Positions 18,608-27,138 of a stretch of DNA of 64,000 nt are shown piece after piece. The first letter of the stretch is position 1. Every line of letters begins with the position of its first letter. The DNA comes from Nocardioides bizhenqiangii. Its GTDB lineage: Bacteria; Actinomycetota; Actinomycetes; Propionibacteriales; Nocardioidaceae. The stretch covers positions 248,001 through 312,000 of the forward strand of contig NZ_CP141059.1 in NCBI RefSeq assembly GCF_034661235.1. Reading direction: 5' to 3'. The notes under the pieces were generated by a model that did not search any database, was not told where the DNA came from, and saw nothing but the letters and a program-made list of their open reading frames with translations. The translations under genes were made by a program, and so were the position numbers.

Positions 18608-21077
18608 TCACTCGAGCGCCAACCCTGCCGCCGGTGCCACTCGGGCCGCCCGTCGTGCTGGAAGCACCGCTGCCAGCAGCGCGGCGATCCCGGAGACCAG
18701 GAGCACGACCGCGAGCTGCTCCCACGGGAGCACGACGCCCGCGCCCTCGATCGCCGGCTCCACCAGCGCCCGGACACCGGCCCACGCGAACACCACGCCG
18801 AGCCCGGTGCCGAGCAGCGTCGCCACCGCCGACAACAGCACCGCCTCCGCGCCGAGCATGGTGCGCAGCTGGCGCCGGGTCAGCCCGAGCGCCCGGAGCA
18901 GCGCGTGCTCACGGCCGCGCTCGAGGACCGAGAGACCGAGCGTGTTGGCGATGCCGACGAGCGCGATCACGACGGCGATCGCGAGCAGTCCGACGACGCC
19001 CCCGGTCATCACGTCGAGCTGGAAGAACACATGGTCGCGACGGGCGAGGCCGTTGCCGAGCTCGGCGCCTGCCGGCCGGGCGAGTGCCTCCAGCGATCCC
19101 TCGAGCTCGTCGGGGTCGACGCCGTCCGCGGCGCGGACCCACACGGCTTGGACCGCCGCGCTCGGAGCTATCCGCTCGAGCACGGCCGGCGCGACCAGCG
19201 CGGCCGCACCCCAGTCGGCTCCGCCCACGACCCGGAGCCGGACGCGGCTGTCGCCGACCCCCACGCTGACCCGCTGCCCGGCCTCGACCTCGTCGCCGAG
19301 GTGGTCCCACGGCACCACGATCGTGTTCTCTCCCGGCGTCGGCACCCGTCCGCCCCGGAACAGGTCCGCGGCCGGCGTACCCCTCGCCGGCGCGGCCAGC
19401 ACCGGGTACTCGCCCAGAGCCCCGATCTGCGCGGTGGTGCCGAGGACAGCGGCCGCCTCGGCGACGCCGTCGACGGCGGCGACCCGGTCGAGAAGATCGC
19501 TGGGCAGCGACCCGGTCGAGAAGATCGCTGGGCAGCGACCCGGCCGTGCCCGTCAGCGTCATGTCGATCGGGTGCTGCTCGTCCATCTCCGCCTCCAGCG
19601 CCGACCGCGAGCTGGCCATGCCGGTGAGCACCGCCGTGGTCAGGGTGACGCCGATGAGCAGCGACGCGGCGGTGGCTGCCGCGCGCCGCGGGTTGCGCGC
19701 CGCGTTCCCGGCAGCGAGCCGACCAGCAGGGCCGAGCACCCCGCCCGCGACCCCGCCGAGAGCGCGGATCAGCGCCGGCACGATCACCGGTCCCAGGACG
19801 AGGACGCCGGTGAAGGTGAGGCAGCCCCCGGCCAGCAGCACGGGCAGCACCTGCGTGACCACGGCCAGCCCGAGGAGCGCGACGCCCGCGGCCACCGCGA
19901 GGACGCCCAGCGCGACCCGCAGCCGCCCGGTCGCGGTGCGGACGCTGGTGGTGTCGTCGGGCCGCAGCGCCGCGAGCGGACTGACGCGGACCACGCGACG
20001 GGTGGGCAACCACGCCGCCAGCAGGGTCACCCCGATGCCGACGGCGCACGCGACCACCAGCCAGCCCGCGCCGATCTCGGCCTCGCCCAGGAGTGCGTCC
20101 GGCCACTGGGACCGCACCAGCGCGACCAGGCCGTGCCCGGCGGGCACTCCCGCGAGCACGCCGACGACGGCGGCTACGCACCCGAGGACGAGCGACTCGA
20201 GCCGCACCGAGCGGAGCAGCTGGCGCTGCGTGGCGCCGACGCACCGCAGGAGCGCGAACTCCCGCAGTCGTTGCGCGAAGAGGATCGCGAACGTGTTGTT
20301 GATGACGAGCACGGACACCAGCAGGGCGATCGACGCGAACAGCAGGACGATGATCGCCACCAGGTCGACCTCGTTGTTGACCTCCTTCTGGACCCGCTGC
20401 ACGAAGGCGTCGACGCCGAGCGGGTCTGTGCCCGGGACCAGGTCCGCGACCACCTCGGCCTCGGCGTCCTCGTCTCCCGGTCCGGCCCAGGCCAGACTGC
20501 TGACGTGGAGCGACTCCTGCCACCGCTCCAGGTCCTCCCACAGCAGGTAGAGAGCCGCGGACGAGAACGGCGACGGCGAGTCGGCCATGCCGACCACCTC
20601 GACGTCGACCGCGTCCGGTCCGGAGCCGATCCGCACCCGATCACCGAGCTCGATCCCGGCGCCGCGGGCGGCATCGGGGTCGGCCAGCGCCTCCCCGGAC
20701 GCGTCGGGGAACCGTCCCGCCTCGAGCTCCTGCCAGCGACGGTCGACCGGCCCCGGCACCTGGCCGATGTCCGCGCTGTCGTCGACGACGGCGCCGTCGT
20801 GCAGGACCGGCTGCAGCGTCCACGCCACGAGCCAGGCGTCGGCGTCGTGCTCGGAAGCGGCTGCCAGCAGCGCGGCTGCGTCGTCCGCGTCCGGCTTGTC
20901 CACGACGACGTCGGCGCCCTCGTAGGGGACCTGGAGGTCGGTGAGCAGCCCGTTGCGGACGGCGGACGAGAGGGCGGCGGTCACGATGATGAACGCGACA
21001 CCGATCACGACGGCGAGGAGCGCGGCGACGTACCGCCTCGTGTGCCCGCGCAGCGAGGCGAGGAGGACCGTGCGCAT
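18608..21077 (-). pseudogene. FtsX-family ABC transporter permease, frameshifted by a 28-bp duplication
   Basis: Two FtsX domains typical of macrolide/lipoprotein-exporter permeases are visible, but in two frames. The first, from ATG at 21077, runs in frame to about 19536 (N-terminal helix TRRYVAALLAVVIGVAFIIV, first FtsX block, second membrane set). The second frame carries the rest to the stop at 18608 (LGLSVLERGREHALLRALG). The switch lies at a perfect 28-bp tandem duplication at 19480-19535. Removing one copy restores a single frame of 813 residues, the normal size for this family. The gene is therefore inactive as written, unless the duplication reverts by slippage or is an assembly error. 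It overlaps the ATPase gene by TGATG. Confidence 0.88.
19480..19535. repeat. 28-bp perfect tandem duplication
   Basis: Two identical 28-bp copies (19480-19507 and 19508-19535, each beginning CGACCCGGTCGAGAAGATCG), followed by a partial third match of 8 bases. Because 28 is not a multiple of three, the duplication causes the frameshift in the permease gene. The arithmetic of the two frames fits exactly one extra copy. Confidence 0.95.
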
Positions 21078-21847
21078 CAGGCGGCCCGCGCCTTCAGGGC
21101 CGCGACCAGCGCGTCCGGGCTCGGTTCGGTGAGGCGCGCGGTGATCCGGCCGTCGGTGAGGATGACGACGTCGTCGGCGTACGCCGCCGCCTCCAGCTCG
21201 TGGGTGACCATCACGACGGTCTGGCCCAGCTCCCGCACCGAGCGGCGCAGGAACGCGAGCACCTCGGCGGACGCCGCGCTGTCGAGGTTGCCGGTCGGCT
21301 CGTCGGCGAAGACGATCGCCGGCCGGCTCACGAGGGCGCGGGCGACGGCGACGCGCTGTTGCTGCCCGCCGGAGAGCTCTGCGGGCCGGTGGGTGAGCCG
21401 GTCGCGGAGACCGAGCGTGTCGACCACCTGGTCGAAGCGGTCACCGAGGTCGGGTCGGCGGGCGCCGGCCAGCTCGGTCGGCAGCCAGATGTTCTGCTCG
21501 GCCGTCAGCATCGGCAGCAGGTTGAACGACTGGAAGACGAAGCCGACGTGGTCGCGCCGGAACCGGGTGAGGTCGTCGTCGGCGAGTCCGTCGAGCCGCT
21601 GCCCTGCAACGGTCACCGCGCCCGCGGTGGGCTGGTCGAGCCCGGCGAGGCAGTGCATCAGCGTGGACTTGCCGGAGCCCGAAGGTCCCATGATCGCCGT
21701 GAACCGCCCGGCGGGGATGTCGAGGTCGATGCCGCGCAGCGCGGGCACCTCGACGCCCCGGCCGGTGCTCTCGAAGGTCTTGGTCAGACCGCGGGCGGTG
21801 GCCGCGGTGCTCGTGGGTGTCGTGGTGGTGAGCGAAGTGGTCGTCAT
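21077..21847 (-). CDS. ABC transporter ATP-binding protein (MacB/LolD type)
   Basis: 256 residues. Walker A GPSGSGKST, Q-loop FVFQSFNLLPMLTAEQN, signature LSGGQQQRVAVARAL, Walker B ADEPTGNLDS and the H-loop MVTHE are all intact. The FNLLP sequence is typical of ATPases paired with FtsX-type permeases. A Thr-rich N-terminal stretch (MTTTSLTTTTPTST) precedes the domain. The permease partner follows at once but is frameshifted, so this ATPase may now lack its partner. It probably responds to the two-component genes downstream. Confidence 0.92.
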   Translation of the reverse strand: MTTTSLTTTTPTSTAATARGLTKTFESTGRGVEVPALRGIDLDIPAGRFTAIMGPSGSGKSTLMHCLAGLDQPTAGAVTVAGQRLDGLADDDLTRFRRDHVGFVFQSFNLLPMLTAEQNIWLPTELAGARRPDLGDRFDQVVDTLGLRDRLTHRPAELSGGQQQRVAVARALVSRPAIVFADEPTGNLDSAASAEVLAFLRRSVRELGQTVVMVTHELEAAAYADDVVILTDGRITARLTEPSPDALVAALKARAA

Positions 21848-21930
21848 GCCGACGAGCGTCGCCGTCCTCGGCCCTCCGATCGTCGGGCCGCGGGTGGATC
21901 CGGTCGTACGACGTCGGGTGGACGCGGCGG

Positions 21931-21950
21931 CTAGGAGTGCGGGCTCCTAG
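21931..21950. terminator. Short hairpin between the response regulator end and the ABC operon
   Basis: CTAGGAG (21931-21937) and CTCCTAG (21944-21950) form a 7-bp stem with a 6-nt loop, overlapping the TAG stop of the response regulator. It could terminate the histidine-kinase/regulator transcript. The sequence GTGCCCTAGGAG at this stop is identical to that at the ddl stop within the inverted-repeat element. Confidence 0.4.
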
Positions 21951-22618
21951 GGCACCAGACCGGTCTCGTACGCGAGCACCACCAGGTGCACCCGGTCCCG
22001 CGACGCGGTCTTGGCCAGCAGCCGGCCGATGTGGGTCTTCACCGTCGCCTCGGAGACCGTGAACTCCCTGGCGATCTCGGTGTTGGACAGACCGCGACCG
22101 ACCAGCACGAGCACCTCCCGCTCGCGTTCGGTGAGACCGTCCAACCGCCGGTCCGGCGCGGGCGTCGTGGGGTCGGGCAGCGCCTCCGCGAAGTGCGCGA
22201 GCAGCCGCCGGGTGGTCGTCGGGGCGACGACCGAGTCGCCCTCGTGGACGGTCCGGATCGCGCCGAGCAGCGTGTCCGGGGTCGCGTCCTTGAGGAGGAA
22301 CGCGGCGGCCCCGGCCTTGATCGCGGCGAACGCGTGCTCGTCGAGGTCGAACGTCGTGAGCACGACCACCTGCGGCGCTTCTTCCCGGGCGAGCAGCTGC
22401 CTGGTCGCCTCGATGCCGTCCATCCGCGGCATCCGCACGTCCATCAGCACCACGTCGCACGAGGTGACGGCCAGCCGTTCGAGGGCCTCGCCACCGTCGC
22501 CCGCCTCGCCGACGACGGTCAGGTCCGGCTGGCTGTCGATGAGCATCCGGAAGCCGGCGCGCACCAGCTCCTGGTCGTCGACGAGGAACACCCGGATCTG
22601 CGCGTCCTCAGGCCTCAC
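21947..22618 (-). CDS. NarL/LuxR-family response regulator
   Basis: 223 residues. The receiver domain (about 8-125) has the acidic pair VDDQE, phospho-acceptor Asp60 in VVLMDVRMPRMDG, and the conserved Lys in FLLKDATP. A LuxR-type HTH is at the C-terminus (LTEREREVLVLVGRGLSNTE, then SEATVKTHIGRLLAK). Its start overlaps the kinase stop by 4 nt. Regulators of this type, next to MacB-like ABC genes, often control the exporter in response to envelope stress or antibiotics; that link is inferred from position. Confidence 0.95.
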   Translation of the reverse strand: MRPEDAQIRVFLVDDQELVRAGFRMLIDSQPDLTVVGEAGDGGEALERLAVTSCDVVLMDVRMPRMDGIEATRQLLAREEAPQVVVLTTFDLDEHAFAAIKAGAAAFLLKDATPDTLLGAIRTVHEGDSVVAPTTTRRLLAHFAEALPDPTTPAPDRRLDGLTEREREVLVLVGRGLSNTEIAREFTVSEATVKTHIGRLLAKTASRDRVHLVVLAYETGLVP

Positions 22619-23799
22619 AGGGAGATCCTTGCGTGCACGGCGAACCCGCCGCCCGGCCGGGGGCCCGCCTCCAGGTGACCGCCGTGGGTGGTCACCCGCT
22701 CGCGCATGCCGGTGAGCCCCAGCCCGCGCCCGTCGTACGGCGCCGCGGCCCCCCTGCCGTCGTCGGACACGTCGACCACGAGCCCGCCGTCCACCCGCAG
22801 CCGCACCGTCGCCGTCGCGCCGGGGCCGGCGTGCTTGCGGACGTTGGTGAGCGCCTCCTGGACGACTCGGTACGCGGTCAGGGCGACCCCGTCGGAGACG
22901 GGAGGGAGCGGGTCGGGGAGCTCGGAGGCGACCGTCGTACCGGCCCGTCGGGCCTCCTCGATCAGCGCCGGGAGGTCGGTGAGCCGTGGCTGCGGCTCGG
23001 TCTCGCCGACCCCGGACCGCAGCAGGCCGAGCATCCTCCGCATCTCGGCGATCGCCTCCCGACCGGCTTCTGCGATGGTGGCGAGCGCCGGCGCTGCCAC
23101 TCCTGGGTCCTGGGCGGCGGCGGCCCGGGCGCCGTCCGCCTGGACCACGATGGTCGTCAGGCCGTGCGCGACCACGTCGTGCATCTCCCTGGCGATCCGG
23201 TGCCGCTCCTCGATCGCCGCCAGCGCCGCCTGCTGGGTCGCCTCCCGTTCGAGGCGCTCACCGCGCTCGACCAGTGCGTCGACATACGCCTGCCGGGTGC
23301 GCCGGAGCGCGCCGACCGCCGACGCCGTGACGACGATCGCGCCGATGGACAGCGCGTACGCGACGTAGGCGGTCTCGGAGGAGTCGGGGTAGGGACGCAA
23401 CCAGTCGTACGACGCGATGCCCGCGCCGACCAGTCCGACTGCGGCCGCGGCGAGCGACGCCGCGGTGGAGCCGTACCGGGCCACGGAGTAGACCGCGACC
23501 GGGACCGCGACCTGTCCCCACAACGGCTCGTCGACGAGGAGCGCTTGGACGCCGCACGCCGCCGCGACCACCGCGAACACCGCTGTCGGGTGCCGGCGGC
23601 GGAAGACGAGCGGCGCGATCTGGACGAGCATCAGCAGCGCCTCGACGCGGCTGCCCCAGATGAGGAAGACCGGCACGGGCAGGAGCAGGAAGCCCACCAG
23701 GGCGACGTCGAACCACCGCTCGCCGCGCGGTCCGAGCCGGAACGGGTGCCGGACCTGTCGTGCCACCCGGTCACGGTAGACGGCAGGCGGCGGCGTCAC
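22615..23799 (-). CDS. NarL-type sensor histidine kinase
   Basis: 394 residues. About four to five membrane helices (30-165) form the sensor. The HisKA_3 dimerisation segment has the phospho-His in IEERHRIAREMHDVVAHGLT (near 205), and the HATPase domain carries VQEALTNVRKHAG and GRGLGLTGMRERV. This is the N-box/G-box arrangement of the NarX-like family. Translation is coupled to the response regulator. The GTG start at 23799 gives a short basic N-terminus; a GTG a few codons later (VARQVRHPF) is also possible. The signal is unknown. Confidence 0.93.
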   Translation of the reverse strand: MTPPPAVYRDRVARQVRHPFRLGPRGERWFDVALVGFLLLPVPVFLIWGSRVEALLMLVQIAPLVFRRRHPTAVFAVVAAACGVQALLVDEPLWGQVAVPVAVYSVARYGSTAASLAAAAVGLVGAGIASYDWLRPYPDSSETAYVAYALSIGAIVVTASAVGALRRTRQAYVDALVERGERLEREATQQAALAAIEERHRIAREMHDVVAHGLTTIVVQADGARAAAAQDPGVAAPALATIAEAGREAIAEMRRMLGLLRSGVGETEPQPRLTDLPALIEEARRAGTTVASELPDPLPPVSDGVALTAYRVVQEALTNVRKHAGPGATATVRLRVDGGLVVDVSDDGRGAAAPYDGRGLGLTGMRERVTTHGGHLEAGPRPGGGFAVHARISL

Positions 23800-23858
23800 G
23801 TCAGACCGTGGGTGGATCCTCGGGTGTCGGCCGTCCGACCGTGGTCGTCACGCCCGGA

Positions 23859-24272
23859 TCACGCCGAGATCTTGTCGGCCAGCACGATCCAGGTGAAGAA
23901 CGAGATGCCGAGCAGCATCCCGACGTGCCCGAGGATCGAGAGGGCCGGCCCCTGGGCCCACGTGTCTCCCGTGGCGTCGGCAGCGTGCTTGCTGGGACGC
24001 GACATCCACCGGCCGAGGATGAGGAGCCCGATCAGGACCTCGATCCACCAGACGGCGAGCGTCACGATGCCGACGACGTCGTCGGGCGAGGTCAGGTAGT
24101 ACACCCAGACGCCGAGGGCGACGACGCCGACCAGGGTGTGTGCGTTGACGACAGCCCTCGGCACCAGCGCGTGGCCCGACTGCTGTGCCTCGTTGGACAA
24201 CCGCATCCGGGTCAGCAGCACCACCACGGCCGCTAGACCGGTCAGCAGCCAGACCGCGTTGTCGAGAGTCAC
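23859..24272 (-). CDS. Four-helix membrane protein of unknown function
   Basis: 137 residues from GTG at 24272 (VTLDNAVWLLTGLAAVVVLL). Four hydrophobic segments are visible, with histidines near helices (SGHALVPRAVVNAHTLVG, ILGHVGMLLG) that hint at a cofactor or quinone-related membrane protein, but no family is recognised. It lies between the two-component system and the divergent DUF4177 gene, at the edge of the insertion that splits the mycobacteria-like block. Confidence 0.7.
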   Translation of the reverse strand: MTLDNAVWLLTGLAAVVVLLTRMRLSNEAQQSGHALVPRAVVNAHTLVGVVALGVWVYYLTSPDDVVGIVTLAVWWIEVLIGLLILGRWMSRPSKHAADATGDTWAQGPALSILGHVGMLLGISFFTWIVLADKISA

Positions 24273-24335
24273 GGCCGCATCGTGGCACAGGTTGTGACCC
24301 GGGCCACAGCGTCTCGCTGCGACTAGGGTTCCCCC

Positions 24336-24491
24336 ATGACCAAGTGGGAGTACCAGGTGGCGCCCGTCCTCAACCACGTCGCGGCGCAGATCCTCAACAA
24401 CTTCGGGCAGGACGGCTGGGAGCTGGTGACGCTCGTCCCCGGCCAGGGCGGCAACGACATCGCTTACTTCAAGCGCCCCGCGGAGGGCTGA
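24336..24491 (+). CDS. Small DUF4177 protein (Rv3678A-like)
   Basis: 51 residues, starting MTKWEYQVAPVLNHVAAQIL and ending with GQGGNDIAYFKRPAEG. The WEY...GWELV pattern is the DUF4177 signature. A protein of about this size (Rv3678A) lies between the ATPase pair and the RidA-like gene in M. tuberculosis, matching this position. It ends 3 nt before the next start, so the two are probably co-transcribed. The function is unknown. Confidence 0.85.
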   Translation: MTKWEYQVAPVLNHVAAQILNNFGQDGWELVTLVPGQGGNDIAYFKRPAEG

Positions 24492-24494
24492 GTC

Positions 24495-24965
24495 GTGGCT
24501 GATGGCAAGAGCCCCGAAGAGCGGTTGGCCGAGCTCGGCCTGGGTGTCCCGGAGGTCGTGCCGCCGGTGGCGGTCTACGTGCCCGCGGTGCGGGTTGGCT
24601 CTCTCGTCTACACCGCCGGCCAGCTGCCGATGCTCGACGGCGCGCTGATGGCGACCGGCAAGGTCGGTGGAGAGGTCACCGCCGAGCAGGCGACCGCCTG
24701 CGCGCAGCAGTGCGCGCTCAACGCGATCGCGGCGATCCGCTCGGTCGCCGGCGACCTCACCCACGTGCGGATCGTCAAGGTGGTGGCGTTCGTGGCGTCG
24801 ACGCCGGACTTCACCGGCCAGCCCGGCGTGGCGAACGGCGCCTCGGAGCTCTTCGGGTCGGTCTTCGGCGACGCCGGCGTGCACGCCCGCTCGGCGGTCG
24901 GGGTGCCGGTGCTGCCGCTCGACGCCCCGGTCGAGGTCGAGGTCACCGCGGAGATCGTGGGGTGA
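24495..24965 (+). CDS. RidA-family (YjgF/UK114) protein
   Basis: 156 residues, the Rv3678c-like member of the family. An N-terminal extension (SPEERLAELGLGVPEVVPPV) is followed by the RidA core: SLVYTAGQLPMLDG, the mid-helix TAEQATACAQQCALNAIAAI and VGVPVLPLDAPVEVEVTAEIV. The canonical catalytic Arg of the enamine deaminase motif (RxxVxV) is not obvious at the C-terminal strand, so deaminase activity is uncertain. It starts with GTG and ends overlapping the NUDIX gene by 4 nt. Confidence 0.88.
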   Translation: MADGKSPEERLAELGLGVPEVVPPVAVYVPAVRVGSLVYTAGQLPMLDGALMATGKVGGEVTAEQATACAQQCALNAIAAIRSVAGDLTHVRIVKVVAFVASTPDFTGQPGVANGASELFGSVFGDAGVHARSAVGVPVLPLDAPVEVEVTAEIVG

Positions 24966-25843
24966 CCGGTACGCCGCCGGCCAAGGGCTTCGCCCGGATC
25001 CCGCTGCCGCAGAGCCTGGTCGACCAGGCCCAGGCCCACCGCGACGGGACGACAGAGCCGGCGGAGCCCCGCAACGCCGCCACCGTGGTGCTGATGCGGG
25101 AGGGCAGCGCGGGACCGGAGGTCTACCTGCTCCGTCGCCAGCGGGTGATGGCGTTCGCGGGCGGGATGGCGGTCTTCCCCGGTGGTGGGGTCGACCCGCG
25201 CGACTTCGACAGCTCGGTGGCGTGGGCGGGGCCGACGCCGGCCGACTGGGCAGCACGACTGGGCGTGGAGGAGGACCTGGCGCGCGCGATCGTGTGCGCC
25301 GCCGTACGGGAGACGTTCGAGGAGTCGAGCGTCCTGCTCGCCGGAGAGTCCGCCGACACGGTCGTCGCCGACACCACCGGCGTCGACTGGGAGGCAGACC
25401 GGGTGGCGCTGGAGTCGCGCGAGCTGTCGATGACCGACTTCCTGACCCGGCGCGGGCTGGTGCTCCGCACCGATCTGCTGGGCGCGTGGTCGGGCTGGCT
25501 GACCCCGACGTTCGAGCCGCGTCGCTACCGCACCTGGTTCTTCGTCGCGGTGCTGCCGGAGGGCCAGGTCACCCGCGACGTGTCGACGGAGTCGACCGAG
25601 GTGCTGTGGTTGTCGGCGGCCGAGGCGCTGAGCCGGGCGGAGTCGGGCGAGCTGATGATGCTGCCGCCGACCTACCTCACCTGCCTGGAGGTCCTCCAGC
25701 ACCGCAGCCCCGGCGCCGTGCTCGAGGCGGCGGCCGACCGTGACGTGTCGATGTTCACCCCGGAGGTCGTCCCCGACGGGGACGAGTTCGTGCTCTCCCG
25801 CCCGGCCCACCTCGACCCGCTGTTGCAGGAGCGGTTCGGGTGA
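24962..25843 (+). CDS. NUDIX hydrolase
   Basis: 293 residues from GTG at 24962 (GTGA overlap with the upstream stop); a longer frame upstream only shadows the RidA-like gene. The domain starts near 40 with TVVLMREGSAGPEVYLLRRQ, and FAGGMAVFPGGGVDPRD begins the Nudix box. The helix is split by an insertion before AVRETFEESSVLL, a form typical of the NUDT19-like (nucleotide diphosphatase/CoA) subfamily. The substrate is unknown. It lies in the operon with the RidA and MBL genes. Confidence 0.9.
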   Translation: MTGTPPAKGFARIPLPQSLVDQAQAHRDGTTEPAEPRNAATVVLMREGSAGPEVYLLRRQRVMAFAGGMAVFPGGGVDPRDFDSSVAWAGPTPADWAARLGVEEDLARAIVCAAVRETFEESSVLLAGESADTVVADTTGVDWEADRVALESRELSMTDFLTRRGLVLRTDLLGAWSGWLTPTFEPRRYRTWFFVAVLPEGQVTRDVSTESTEVLWLSAAEALSRAESGELMMLPPTYLTCLEVLQHRSPGAVLEAAADRDVSMFTPEVVPDGDEFVLSRPAHLDPLLQERFG

Positions 25844-26661
25844 GCGAGCCCTGGGTCGGAGGGGAGTACGGCGACCGCGGTCGCTGCGTGCTCGCACCCA
25901 ACCCGGGCATCATGACCCTCGACGGCACCAACACGTGGGTGCTCCGCGAGCCCGGTGCCGACCGGTCCGTGGTCATCGACCCGGGTCCGCTCGACGACAC
26001 CCACCTCGACGCCGTCGTCGCCGCCGCGGGTGAGGTGGAGCAGGTCCTGGTGACCCACCACCACATCGACCACACCGAGGCGGCGCGCAGCTTCGCGGAG
26101 CGGATGGGCTGCGGCGTGCGGGGGCTCGATCCCGACCAGTGCTGGCGGGCGGATCCCCTCACCGATGGTGAGGTGATCGACGCCGCGGGGCTCCGGCTCG
26201 AGGTGCTGACGACCCCAGGTCACACGGCCGACTCGATCTCGCTGCTGGTCGCCGAGGACCGTGCCCTGCTGACGGGCGACATGGTGCTCGGCCGCGGCAC
26301 GACGGTCATCGTCCACCCCGACGGCGACCTCGGCGGTTACTTCGACTCGATCGCGAAGATGCGGGCGCTCGTGACCGACGGCCGGGTCGCCGAGCTCTGG
26401 CCGGCGCACGGGCCGGTGCTGCCCGACGCGGCCGGGGTGCTCGACCACTACGTCGTCCACCGACGCGAGCGGCTGGCCCAGGTCGAGTCCGCGCTCAAGC
26501 GGCTCGGGCTGTCGGCCGACGACCTGCCGCCCGACGTCGCCGAGCACCCCACCCTGCCCCGCCAGGTGGTGGAGGTCGTCTATTCCGACGTCGACGAGTC
26601 GCTCTGGGGGGCGGCCGAGTGGTCGGTCCGCGCCCAGCTGGCGTACCTGCGCGACCGCTGA
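25840..26661 (+). CDS. Metallo-beta-lactamase fold hydrolase (Rv3677c-like)
   Basis: 273 residues. Metal site TTHHHIDHTEAA type: VTHHHIDH near 70-77, further ligands in TPGHTADSISLLV and LLTGDMVLGRG, and WPAHGPVLPD. The C-terminal helical region (RRERLAQVESALKRLG) resembles LACTB2-like hydrolases, some of which are RNA endonucleases or thioesterases. The actual substrate is unassigned. It overlaps the NUDIX stop by 4 nt and ends one base from the stop of a convergent gene. Confidence 0.9.
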   Translation: MSEPWVGGEYGDRGRCVLAPNPGIMTLDGTNTWVLREPGADRSVVIDPGPLDDTHLDAVVAAAGEVEQVLVTHHHIDHTEAARSFAERMGCGVRGLDPDQCWRADPLTDGEVIDAAGLRLEVLTTPGHTADSISLLVAEDRALLTGDMVLGRGTTVIVHPDGDLGGYFDSIAKMRALVTDGRVAELWPAHGPVLPDAAGVLDHYVVHRRERLAQVESALKRLGLSADDLPPDVAEHPTLPRQVVEVVYSDVDESLWGAAEWSVRAQLAYLRDR

Positions 26662-26662
26662 C

Positions 26663-27025
26663 TCACCTCGCGTTCGCGGCCGCGAGGACCTCGGGGACCT
26701 TCTCGATCGCGCGGTAGCCGTCCGGCACCCCGACCACCATCGCAGCGATCGACTGGGAGTGCTCGGTCCGCAACGGCAGGATCGCCTGGTAGGACGGCGA
26801 TTCGTACCACTCCCGCGCCGCGTCCGGCGACGGGAACTCGATGATCACGATCGCGCCGTCCCACTCGCCCTCGGCGGGGGTCAGCTCGCCGCCGTGGACG
26901 ATGAACCGGCCGCCGTACGGCGCGAGGGTCTCGTCGATGCGCTCGAGGTACTCGGCGATCTCGGGGCCGAAGTCGACCTCCCGCAGGTAGGCGATGGCGT
27001 AGGCCCTGGTCGATGTCGTGGTCAT
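26663..27025 (-). CDS. DUF1330 domain-containing protein
   Basis: 120 residues from ATG at 27025, chosen for its GAAGGAGAACGCC ribosome site. A dimeric alpha/beta-barrel fold protein: YAIAYLREVDFGPEIAEYLE, GGRFIVHGGE, the conserved VIIEFPSPDAAREWYESP segment and a short helical tail. DUF1330 proteins are small ferredoxin-like folds of unknown catalytic role. It is divergent from an XRE regulator that probably controls it. Confidence 0.88.
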   Translation of the reverse strand: MTTTSTRAYAIAYLREVDFGPEIAEYLERIDETLAPYGGRFIVHGGELTPAEGEWDGAIVIIEFPSPDAAREWYESPSYQAILPLRTEHSQSIAAMVVGVPDGYRAIEKVPEVLAAANAR

Positions 27026-27060
27026 GGCGTTCTCCTTCTCGGGTTGGTGTTGGTCGATCA

Positions 27061-27121
27061 CACCTCCAGGTGCTGCGCGGCGGCGATGACGTCGGAGGTC
27101 ATGTCCGCGCGCACCTGGTGG
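27061..27121. promoter_or_regulatory. Palindromes in the DUF1330/XRE divergent promoter
   Basis: Three symmetric motifs stand out: CACCTCCAGGTG (27061-27072), ATGAC-N7-GTCAT (27086-27102), and a partial copy of the first, CACCTGGTGG (27112-27121). Spacing and position suggest operators for the adjacent XRE regulator, controlling itself and the DUF1330 gene. No footprint evidence can be read from sequence. Confidence 0.35.
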
Positions 27122-27138
27122 CGGCTACCGTCGGCGGC

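Noticed and set aside
18438..21950. Very long plus-strand open frame over the ATPase, permease and ABC genes
   Set aside because: Low-complexity Ser/Arg/Ala-rich sequence opposite real genes; it is a shadow of the minus-strand coding region.
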